DNA from: Liolophura sinensis
Taxonomy: Eukaryota > Mollusca > Polyplacophora > Chitonida > Chitonidae
Reading direction: 5' to 3'
NCBI RefSeq assembly: GCF_032854445.1
Contig: NC_088295.1
Coordinates: 5,210,501-5,274,500 of the forward strand
Length of the DNA stretch: 64,000 nt
Below are positions 57,501 through 64,000 of the stretch, one piece after another. The first letter of the stretch is position 1. Each line of letters opens with the position of its first letter. Below the pieces are notes generated by a model that saw nothing but the letters and a program-made list of their open reading frames with translations, did not search any database and was not told the DNA's origin. The translations under genes and the position numbers were made by a program.

Positions 57501-60220
57501 TCGACACGATTTTGTCCATGCATCTCCCCCCAAACTGCTATGCTGATTTTGATGAAACTTACATGTACCATACATCTTACCTGTCACCTGAATTTGTGCT
57601 CGCTGAGGTTTAATGACAGTCAGGTGATTTTTTTCATAACTACACCCATTAAGGACTGCAGATTTTGTTCATACAACCCCTCATAAAGTACTGAACGTAT
57701 TTCCATGAAACTTGGCATACATCTTCCCTATAATCTTAACTTGTGCATGCTTAAGTTCAGTTAGAAATGGGTAGTTATTTTAATAATTACTCCAGTTCAG
57801 GTACTTAATGCATTGTCATTTACACTTTGTTCTCTTTTGATTGTTACATTTCTCCATTCAAACTGGATGTACATGTAGTGCAATCAGTGCACACCATGCC
57901 TGTGGGTGAAACTCTGTCACATGGGAGACAGATTATAAGTTACATGTCAAGGGTTAACATACTTGTTGTGGTTACTTCCATTTATCAAACTGATCTATGT
58001 AGTATAACAGTCCTCAGTATGATGGTGAACCCAAATGAAGGAAATATATTAGTTAATTGAAGGATCTAGACTCTAGGATCTGGAAAGAAAACAGTCTATA
58101 AGTGGAATTAAGATGTGAGCTAATATATACAGTGTATTCTCTGTGAATAATGAAGTAATAAACCATTCAGTGTGTGTCTCTGTGGTATTCAGTTCATGTT
58201 AACAGGATTTTGTGCTGGCTTTTTTCTACAGGTATCCTACAGAAACACAAATGGGAGAATGCCATGACGATTGATAAGAACTCCTGGGGGTACCGTCGTA
58301 ATGCTAGGCTCTCTGACTACCTGACCATTGAGGAGCTACTGAACACGCTGGTCATCACCGTCAGGTCAGTTCTGGTAACTATACCTGACCATTGAGAAGT
58401 TATAGACCACTCTGGTCACCCCTGTGGGGTCAGTGCTGGTCACTCTAACTGACCATTGAGGAGTTATTGACCAATCTGGTCAACCCTGTGGGGTCAGTGC
58501 TGGTCACTTTAACTGACAATAAGATTACTGACAACTCTGGTCATCACCGTCACATCAGTGCTGGTTACTGTACCTGACCACTGAGGAGCTTCTCACTATT
58601 TTGGTCATTACTGTCAGGTGAGTACTGGTGACTTTGCATGACCATAGAGGCGTTACTGACTATTCTCGTCATCCCCATCAGGTCAGTGCTGGTCACTGTA
58701 AGTGGCCACTGAGCAATTAGTGACCACACTAGTCATCACATAGTGCACACTTCAATACAGTGTAGTGCACGCTTCAATACAGTGTAGTGCACACTTCAGT
58801 ACAGTGTAGTGTACACTTCAGTACAGTGTAGTGTACACTTCAATCCAGTGTAGTGCACACTTCAATACAGTGAAGTGTACGCTTCAATCCAGTGTATTGT
58901 ACGCTTCAGTACAGTGCAGTGCACGCTTCAGTCCAGTGCAGTGCACGCTTCAGTCCAGTGTAGTGTACGCTTCAGTCCCGTGTAGTGCACACTTCAGTCC
59001 AGTATAGTGCACGCTTCAATCCAGTGTAGTGCATGCTTCAGTTCAGTGTAGTGCACGCTTCAATCCAGTATAGTGCACTCTTCAGTCCAGTGTAGTGCAC
59101 ACTTCAATCCAGTGTAGTGCACACTTCAGTCCAGTGTAGTGCACGCTTCAATCCAGTGTAGTGTACGCTGGTTCAATCCTGGACTTAAGCAGTTGTTGAT
59201 GTATCCTGGGGGTGTGGGTAAGTATACGGTTGTGGTAGTATCATAATGCTAGGATTTGCATGTCTGCATGTGTTGATTACTTCATGTGAATACATATATT
59301 GACTCATTGATGTTCCATCTTTGGAGTAAAACACAGTACTTGTGATTACAGCACTGGGGGAAATATGCTTATGAATGTGGGTCCGTCGGCTGACGGGAGA
59401 ATAGCGCCCATATTTGAGGAGAGACTTCGTCAGATGGGGCAGTGGTTGTCTGTGAACGGGGAGAGCATTTACAGCACGAAGCCATGGCGTTTTCAGAATG
59501 ATACGGTCACTCCAGATGTCTGGTAAGATGCATGAATTCTCCTCCCTGTACATTTGTGTAGTTTTACTTCTCTGCTGTTTCTTTTTATTCTTTTTTTTGA
59601 GTTGTGAAGTATGCTGATTCTAGTAGAACTAATCTAACACTTGCTGGTCCAGTCCATCTAGTATAGCGGTGAAAACATTTATGTACTTATTTGAATAGTG
59701 TTCTGTGTTGTACTGTGTTGAGTATTTAGACTCCTACAATAGCGACCAGCTTTATGGTGGGAGAAAACCAGGCAAAGCCTACGGGAAGCCCACGACTATC
59801 CACACGTTGCTTGCACGTCTTCGCACATACGTGCAGAGGGGCCCAGCATAGACAGTGAAGGCATGACAGCAGTTTAATCCTGTGATTGTATAAGTAGTTT
59901 GTGAAAGTACATGTATATGTATGCGATGTATCAGCACTGACCATTCCTTCTGGTGTTTAAACAGGTACACCTCACGACCAGTAGGCACCCGCTCTACTGT
60001 CTACGCAATCGCTCTCAGCTGGCCTAAGAATAACCAGCTTTATCTGGATGCCCCCATCACCACCTCAGCCACCAATGTGACCTTACTGGGATACCCTAAC
60101 CCACTGCGATGGAGTCCAGGCTCGCTGGAGGGGATCAGGATTACAGTGCCTGCCCTCAATGTGAACGAGCTGCCCTGTCAGTGGGCCTGGGTCTTCAGGA
60201 TGGAAGGTCTCGAGTTCTAA
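45147..60220 (+). CDS. alpha-L-fucosidase (GH29), 8 exons, 473 aa (complete)
   Basis: Retaining exo-glycosidase that removes alpha-L-fucose from glycoconjugates, expected in lysosome or secreted. Eight exons join with GT-AG sites and consistent phase to 1,422 nt. An N-terminal signal peptide (about 1-27) is followed by the catalytic barrel: [12 protein letters not shown] (52-63, His56), [10 protein letters not shown] (134-143), and LIWSDGDWE with nucleophile Asp232. KWENAMTID carries Glu296, which aligns with the proposed acid/base of human FUCA1. [10 protein letters not shown] and the C-terminal beta domain (from about 388) follow. The length is normal for the family. The Cys that follows KWEx in the classical signature is Ala here. 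I chose the ATG at 45147 because it opens a good leader; an upstream in-frame TTG is not a likely start. Six of the seven introns carry repeats or mobile elements. Confidence 0.96.
45539..46890. repeat. exon-end-derived minisatellite, 81-bp unit, about 16 copies, fucosidase intron 1
   Basis: Each unit contains gaagcctcaggggctaa (last 17 nt of exon 1) followed by gtgagtatagtatggggcct and a body ending ctacatgtgtatgtatg. Most copies keep an intact gtgagt donor; the first two or three have gtttgt. The array starts immediately at the real donor and decays at its far end. Confidence 0.95.
47385..47491 (+). CDS. fucosidase gene 1, exon 2
   Basis: Acceptor aaaccatgcag. Completes Lys131, then [17 protein letters not shown] and [16 protein letters not shown], both conserved GH29 blocks. 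Donor gtgagt, phase 1. Confidence 0.95.
47513..48105. mobile_element. MITE flanked by TTAA, fucosidase intron 2
   Basis: 593 bp, AT-rich, non-coding. The left end aggtggagaaaacataaaa and the reverse complement of the right end, aggagaagaaaacataaaa, match over about 23 bp with 2 mismatches. TTAA flanks both ends (47509-47512, 48106-48109), a target duplication typical of piggyBac-type elements, but the terminal bases are not the usual piggyBac CCC. Confidence 0.75.
48120..49745. repeat. minisatellite, 62-bp unit, about 25 copies, fucosidase intron 2
   Basis: The unit gatgatgatgttacaggcta plus tacctcactagatgtattat plus ggtgacagtatcacagtgttct recurs at 62 bp. The first 250 bp hold longer, more divergent forms. 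It lies 165 bp upstream of exon 3; no clear exon similarity. Confidence 0.94.
49910..50040 (+). CDS. fucosidase gene 1, exon 3
   Basis: Acceptor tttttaccttctcag. [20 protein letters not shown], then [19 protein letters not shown], with an N-glycosylation sequon NFT. Donor gtaagt, phase 0. Confidence 0.95.
50041..50596. other. fucosidase intron 3, no array
   Basis: 556 bp without tandem repeats or recognised mobile element. The only intron of this gene apparently free of both. Confidence 0.6.
50597..50730 (+). CDS. fucosidase gene 1, exon 4 (catalytic nucleophile)
   Basis: Acceptor gattgttttacag. [18 protein letters not shown], then IWSDGDWEA with Asp232, then [16 protein letters not shown]. 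Donor gtatac, phase 2. The last 42 bases of this exon are the source of the array at 51840-54300. Confidence 0.96.
50785..50955 (-). mobile_element. SINE fragment (family B), fucosidase intron 4
   Basis: Same body as 26075-26465 in the same orientation: aatttttcagtcatacaatg, ggcggacagattttcacggc, gacgccccgcatgagccatt. The tRNA-like end is missing and the sequence runs into a Penelope-like remnant. Confidence 0.75.
50956..51690 (-). pseudogene. decayed Penelope-like retroelement (RT end plus GIY-YIG endonuclease)
   Basis: On the minus strand, broken by stops and frameshifts: [18 protein letters not shown] (reverse transcriptase catalytic YVDD), [10 protein letters not shown], then after about 400 bp the endonuclease segment [19 protein letters not shown], then RIKEHM. 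This order is that of Penelope-like elements. It is an old, inactive copy in intron 4. Confidence 0.8.
51691..51836 (+). pseudogene. inverted second fragment of the Penelope-like endonuclease
   Basis: The + strand reads [17 protein letters not shown], then [21 protein letters not shown], the same endonuclease segment as in the minus-strand copy at 50956-51690. The two are in head-to-head inverted arrangement. It ends where the 56-bp array begins. Confidence 0.75.
51840..54300. repeat. exon-end-derived minisatellite, 56-bp unit, about 44 copies, fucosidase intron 4
   Basis: Each unit has ctggaactccacacagttt plus atagcatggctctacaatgacag and gtataccacactta. This is about 42 nt of the exon 4 end with its donor plus about 14 nt of intron. 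The array starts about 1.1 kb after the real exon, beyond the Penelope-like remnants. Blocks with a Val/Leu-type variant (tttattgtttggttctgtaa) recur at about 52330, 52833 and 53393, showing roughly 500-560-bp higher-order duplication. Confidence 0.95.
54301..54715. other. fucosidase intron 4, distal unique part
   Basis: Decayed array copies at its start, then unique DNA up to the acceptor of exon 5. Confidence 0.5.
54716..54813 (+). CDS. fucosidase gene 1, exon 5
   Basis: Acceptor gcttactttgcag. [16 protein letters not shown], then [13 protein letters not shown], strongly conserved in GH29. Donor gtgagt, phase 1. Confidence 0.96.
54814..57420. repeat. splice-junction minisatellite, 38-bp unit, about 65-68 copies, fucosidase intron 5
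   Basis: The unit gtgagttgttggccttcctt plus ccaggcttctctagacag starts exactly at the exon 5 donor (atccag|gtgagttgttggcc). Every unit carries a pyrimidine tract, an AG, and cag|gtgagt or cag|atgagt. About 4 in 5 copies appear to keep an intact gtgagt. Unit variants: cttatccagac, cttctctagac, cttatcaaaac. Confidence 0.96.
57450..57800. repeat. two-unit interspersed-type repeat
   Basis: Two related segments, tttgatgaaacttacatgtac and ttccatgaaacttggcatac, each followed by atctt and a ttgtgc(t/a) box, lie about 170 bp apart. This looks like a fragment of a dispersed repeat; no family assigned. Confidence 0.4.
58232..58364 (+). CDS. fucosidase gene 1, exon 6 (acid/base Glu)
   Basis: Acceptor ggcttttttctacag. 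[20 protein letters not shown], then [17 protein letters not shown]. Donor gtcagt, phase 2. Glu296 is in KWEN. The residue two after it, Cys in the classical signature, is Ala. Confidence 0.96.
58365..58735. repeat. degenerate exon-end-derived repeats, about 65-bp unit, 6 copies, fucosidase intron 6
   Basis: Copies of ctgaccattgaggagctact plus ctggtcatcaccgtcag|gtcagt, the last about 45 nt of exon 6 plus its donor, follow the exon directly at about 58385, 58453, 58574, 58637 and 58702. They are more diverged than the arrays of introns 1, 4 and 5. Confidence 0.88.
58736..59170. repeat. minisatellite, about 22-bp unit, about 20 copies, fucosidase intron 6
   Basis: The unit gtgtagtgcacacttcaatcca repeats with single-base variants up to 59170. 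Contiguous with the preceding exon-derived repeats. Confidence 0.95.
59352..59522 (+). CDS. fucosidase gene 1, exon 7
   Basis: Acceptor cttgtgattacag. [18 protein letters not shown], then [20 protein letters not shown]. Donor gtaaga, phase 2. Confidence 0.96.
59738..59845 (-). mobile_element. SINE fragment (family A), fucosidase intron 7
   Basis: atagcgaccagctttatggtg, then aaccaggcaaagcctacggg and cacgactatccacacgttgc match the reverse complement of the SINE middle. The 3' tail is missing. Confidence 0.7.
59965..60220 (+). CDS. fucosidase gene 1, exon 8 (C-terminal domain, stop)
   Basis: Acceptor ggtgtttaaacag. Completes Trp389, [17 protein letters not shown], then [16 protein letters not shown] and a final [12 protein letters not shown] before TAA at 60218-60220. 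Confidence 0.96.
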
Positions 60221-60263
60221 ACTGGCCACTGCAGCAATACTCAGCACATTCCAGCTAAACCAG

Positions 60264-60269
60264 AATAAA
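60264..60269 (+). terminator. polyadenylation signal of fucosidase gene 1
   Basis: AATAAA 44 nt after the stop codon in aaccagaataaagttcg. Confidence 0.75.
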
Positions 60270-60940
60270 GTTCGTCAGCCATCAGAATCTATTGCTGGAT
60301 TATGATCATGAGAAGTCTGCTTCTGGAACTCTAACTCATTCCACAAAGTCATGTTTGACTGAATTCCAAATTGGGAATATTAGGTGTGGACTTTTTTTTT
60401 TCGAGCAGTCATATGTTGTACTTGAGCCAATTGCTGTGATGACATGCGTAACCCTTGATTATGTGATTTTTTAAGCACATCTAAACTTCAGGATAAGCCT
60501 ACACAAGCTATTAGTGAACCGCCCCTGAGCATTCCTCTGCACTTCCTGACACCGAGCACCCCAGGGGTAGAGTGTGGGGTTCTTAGGTATGATCATAGTG
60601 TCCTGTTCTGTTGTCTGTTTGGTTTTGTTTATGAATTAAATTATCTGGGTAGCTTTTCTGTGATCATGCCTTACAGGTGTAAATGTTTTTTTTATTAATT
60701 TGTAAGTGTAAATATTTCTGAATCTGTATAATGAGAGTATTCCAACTTGTTTCACCATCATGACAGTTTTGCATTGTAAGGATAACTGATGGGCCTATTT
60801 AATCATTAATTTAGATGAATTGTACATGAGTATATTTTTGTACCATTCTGAAATTTGTTGTACTTCTTCTGTGATATGTTATTCTAATATGAAATACAAA
60901 TATTGACTGTAATATTGATGCCTGGCGAACATAATCAGAA
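60270..60940. other. intergenic, no gene seen
   Basis: Unique AT-rich sequence after the fucosidase poly(A) signal. Confidence 0.45.
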
Positions 60941-61040
60941 CATACTGGTAGTGCTGGAGAATGAACAGACTGGTAGTGCTGGAGAGTGAACATGCTGGTA
61001 CTGCTGGAGAGTGAACATACTGGTAGTGCTGGAGAGTGAA
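60941..61040. repeat. short tandem array, 26-bp unit, 4 copies
   Basis: catactggtagtgctggaga plus gtgaa repeats four times with small changes. Confidence 0.92.
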
Positions 61041-61325
61041 ACCTTGTATTCTCCACATATGTGATGGTTAGGAATGAAGACCTAAAAAGTAGGCAGTTTG
61101 GCTGGTCATTCGTCTTTCATGCCACATGTGAGAAAACTTTACCTCTGAAAAACCTTTCAGAGCGACCAGTTATACAAAGAGTTAGTTTAGATATCTATAC
61201 GTCCTGCAGTTTCTGGTTTCCAACAGTGGCGTATGAAACTAAGTAAATACCTATTAAATACAAAGCTAATGCAAATACATGTAGTAGAGAGTAGTTTGCT
61301 TAGTAATGTCACATGTAAATGAATA

Positions 61326-61435
61326 GGTCTGGCAGCAACCTGTGGATGGTCATGTGTTTCCTTCCACCATAATGCTGGCCGCCGTCGTATAAGTGAAATA
61401 TTCTTGAGTACGGCGTAAAACACAAATCAAATAAA
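61326..61435 (+). mobile_element. 5'-truncated SINE (family A) with 12-bp target-site duplication
   Basis: ggtctggcagcaacctgtgg, the core and tail gtacggcgtaaaacacaaatc. tgtaaatgaata flanks it at 61314-61325 and 61436-61447. Confidence 0.9.
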
Positions 61436-61447
61436 TGTAAATGAATA

Positions 61448-62499
61448 TTAGGCAGGTTTTTTTTTTATTTTGAATTAGATGACAATATCACTGTTTAAGG
61501 GATAAACCACTTGTATTAGATGGCTTCTTGAGTACCACAGTATTGATCAGTAATGAATATTTAGTGATGTGAGTGCCCCAGATGCTGAGTAGTGCACCAA
61601 CAGAGCTGACGGACCATCGCGTCGCATGGTGTCCGGACACAGACGGAGAAGAGAGCGTGATTCTGTCTAGTTCTACAGTCTGTTAGACCAAGAGATGTAG
61701 AAAACTTATCTGATAGCGGTACAGAAAACTGTCAACAACGTAAAGAATATTGATCTCAAATATCTCAAATGAGTCTTTGTACAATGTGTTATGTAAATCA
61801 TCTTTTTCTGTGAACATTTGAAACAAAACAATTTTACAGTGTATTTGTCAATTTCACCTTATCTGTATACGTATATTTAACATGGCAGTTTGCAGCCTAT
61901 CTTGTTTATGATTGTACCGGTAGCACAAGAAACTTTCACCATGCATTTCAGCATACCTTACTCCAAGATTTCAGCTTACTGACAGCTGATTCCTGTGGAT
62001 TTCTCTTCAAGATTGAACTGATATCACATATGTCACTGTGGAGGTCATTCCTAATAACTTAAGTACCGGTAACCAAGGTTAGTGCGAAGGTGATGTAAAA
62101 GATAAATATGGCCAACATATAGGCGTTGCGGCGGCAAGGCGACCAATATATCTTTCGTGACCTCGATCGGCTCTCTAAGCAAAAGATATAGGGTCCTGAA
62201 ATGGTAGACAGTTCCATAATTATCGAGCACCGTACTGGGTTACTTGGTGAGATAACTACAAAATTAAATCATCAAAATCTACTGGAACACTTTTAGATTA
62301 CTTGTTTAAGAATTACTAAACATTAAAATCCCTCAAACTTGTTCTGTATTAATTGGTCTGGGATGAATGAAGATCCGATTCTATTAAAACGGTTCTATGT
62401 CACTTGATCAGTCATATGCGAGGACACTTTTTTTTTTAACAGTGGCATTTTATCTGTTCAGTTAGGCTATGTTTTTATTTCGGTACTTTCGGTACTATT
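61448..62499. other. intergenic, no gene seen
   Basis: Unique sequence; no recognised exon or array. Confidence 0.4.
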
Positions 62500-62597
62500 T
62501 TCGGGCTCTGTCCGGTTTCCTCCCACCATAATGCTGGCTGCAGGCGTATAAGTGAAATATTCTCGGTATAAGAGACCAGTCAAATAAATCAATCAAT
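62500..62597 (+). mobile_element. SINE 3' fragment (family A)
   Basis: ttcgggctctgtccggtttcc, ccataatgctggctgcaggc and a caaataaatcaatcaatcaa tail. Confidence 0.8.
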
Positions 62598-62639
62598 CAA
62601 ATACATTTTTACTGGGCCGATTACTCAGTATTTATTTTT

Positions 62640-62745
62640 TTTTTCTTTGTGTGTTTGAAACCGTATAATCAAGAATATTTTACTTGTACGATGACCAAAA
62701 TTATAGGTTGAGGAAGCCTGGGAACGGGAGAAAATCTTAATTCTC
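62640..62745 (-). mobile_element. decayed SINE fragment (family A), inverted to its neighbour
   Basis: gtgtgtttgaaaccgtataat, aagaatattttacttgtacg and cctgggaacgggaga are a diverged reverse complement of the family A 3' domain. Together with 62500-62597 it forms an inverted pair about 175 bp upstream of fucosidase gene 2. Confidence 0.6.
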
Positions 62746-62919
62746 AGCTAGACCCTCTCTTCTACATGTATTCGTATATCGAAAGAAGATAGACAATTTC
62801 ACAAAGGAAGAGCCGCCATGTTGACAAAGAGGCACGTGACTGTGAAATCAGCGCTGTCACATGACCTGCAATACGGCTCATGCATGTTTAAAATATACTC
62901 GATCAACAGTACAGTTTAA

Positions 62920-63287
62920 ATGGCTGTCCCCGTAGTACTGCTGCTGTGTTGTGGGCTGGCGTTTGGTCAGGCGGTACGGTACGAGCCTAACTGGGCCTCC
63001 CTTGATCAAAGGCCTCTGCCCGACTGGTACGATGACGTGAAGTTCGGGATCTTCCTGCACTGGGGAGTGTTTTCCGTGCCGGGGTACGGTTACCCACCCT
63101 CCTTCCCTGGGGCCTGTGAGGCGTGGTTCTGGTGGCTTTGGAAAGGCGCCTTCGTCCCCCAGTATGAGGAGTTTGTCGCTGATAACTACCCTTCCGGGTT
63201 TTCCTACGCGGATTTTGCCCCTCTATTCCGTGCCGAGTTTTTCGATCCAGCCGAGTGGGCCGAGATTTTCCAGGCTTCTGGGGCGAG
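62920..63287 (+). CDS. alpha-L-fucosidase gene 2, exon 1 (GH29 paralogue, cut by window end)
   Basis: ATG at 62920 opens a signal peptide ([17 protein letters not shown]), then [64 protein letters not shown] and the end AEIFQASGA. The exon ends at the same alignment position and phase (2) as exon 1 of gene 1, with donor gtaatg. It is clearly a tandem paralogue 2.7 kb downstream in the same orientation. Differences cluster in the signal peptide and around the [15 protein letters not shown] segment. The rest of the gene lies beyond the window, so activity cannot be judged. Confidence 0.95.
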
Positions 63288-63529
63288 GTAATGTATGGGT
63301 TAACGTAACGTCATGATCACGGTCTACCTATCTCATATGTAAACTAATGATATCACCATGGACAAAGCCGCTGTTAGCATCCTGTTATAGCTCAGTTGTC
63401 TACCATTGATAATGATGACCAGTACAAAAGCACATTAAACTTCACCAGAACACGGGACGTCAGTACATATAAGTGACCCATTTATATCGCCTTCATTGAG
63501 CTGATAAGTCACTGGCAGTATGACCATAA

Positions 63530-64000
63530 CAGGACTCCGTACAAACATCAGAACTAGCTATCCCCATGTATGACCAATAGGTACAAACACCAGAGTTAGC
63601 TATCCCTGTGTATGATCAATAGGTACAAACACCAGAAATAGCTATCCCTGTGTATGATTAATAGGTACAAACACCAGAACTAGCTATCCCTATGTATAAC
63701 CAGTAGGTACGAACAACAGAACTAGCTATCCCTATTTATGACCTCTTAGGTACAAACACCAGAACTAGCTATCCCTATGTATAACCAGTAGGTACAAACA
63801 CCAGAACTAGCTATCCCTATGTATGACCAATAGGTACAAACACCAGAGTTAGCTATACCTGTGTATGATCATTAGGTACAAACACCAGAACTAACTATCC
63901 CTGTGTATGGCTAACAGGTACAAAAACACCACAGCTAGCTATCCTTATGTATGACCAATAGGTACGAACACCAGACCTAGCTATCCCCATGTATGACCAA
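63530..64000. repeat. minisatellite, about 41-bp unit, at least 11 copies, fucosidase gene 2 intron 1
   Basis: The unit aggtacaaacaccagaacta plus gctatccctatgtatgaccaat runs to the window end. No similarity to the end of exon 1, unlike the corresponding array in gene 1. Confidence 0.93.

Overview
The window is from an animal nuclear genome. Coding sequence is cut into short exons with GT-AG introns, there are tRNA-derived SINEs with target-site duplications, and GC content is moderate to low. The SINE 3' ends (a conserved block around ttgagtacggcgtaaaac followed by a caaataaat-type tail) and the gene complement suggest a lophotrochozoan, most likely a mollusc or a close relative. I cannot name the species.

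Layout. 1-18.2 kb (+): two short exons with matching splice phase (2874-2930 and 9724-9997) read as the end of a hydrophilic cytoplasmic tail resembling prominin. A second possible terminal exon (17976-18154) lies further on. Between and around them are minisatellites. 18.9-22.8 kb is intergenic with three more arrays. 24.9-37.9 kb (-): a complete ionotropic glutamate receptor gene, rebuilt as 13 exons with consistent phase (2,358 nt, 785 aa). It has an amino-terminal domain, S1, M1, pore, M3, S2 and M4. Its ligand-binding residues are unusual. 38.5-42.25 kb: two abutting minisatellites upstream of the receptor, then SINEs and a decayed Penelope-like retroelement (to about 44.2 kb). 45.1-60.2 kb (+): a complete secreted GH29 alpha-L-fucosidase gene, 8 exons, 1,422 nt, 473 aa. 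62.9 kb to the end (+): first exon of a tandem fucosidase paralogue, cut by the window edge.

The most striking feature is the minisatellite load. By my tally about 24 kb, more than a third of the window, is tandem array. In at least six introns of two unrelated genes on opposite strands, the repeat unit is itself a copy of an exon-intron junction. Five of these copy the last bases of the upstream exon plus the 5' splice site (fucosidase introns 1, 4, 5 and 6; receptor intron 12). Receptor intron 9 has a sixth, degenerate example, and next to receptor exon 11 a seventh array copies the 3' splice site. The introns therefore carry dozens of tandem decoy splice sites. The two genes have no obvious functional link: one encodes a lysosomal or secreted glycosidase, the other a plasma-membrane ion channel.
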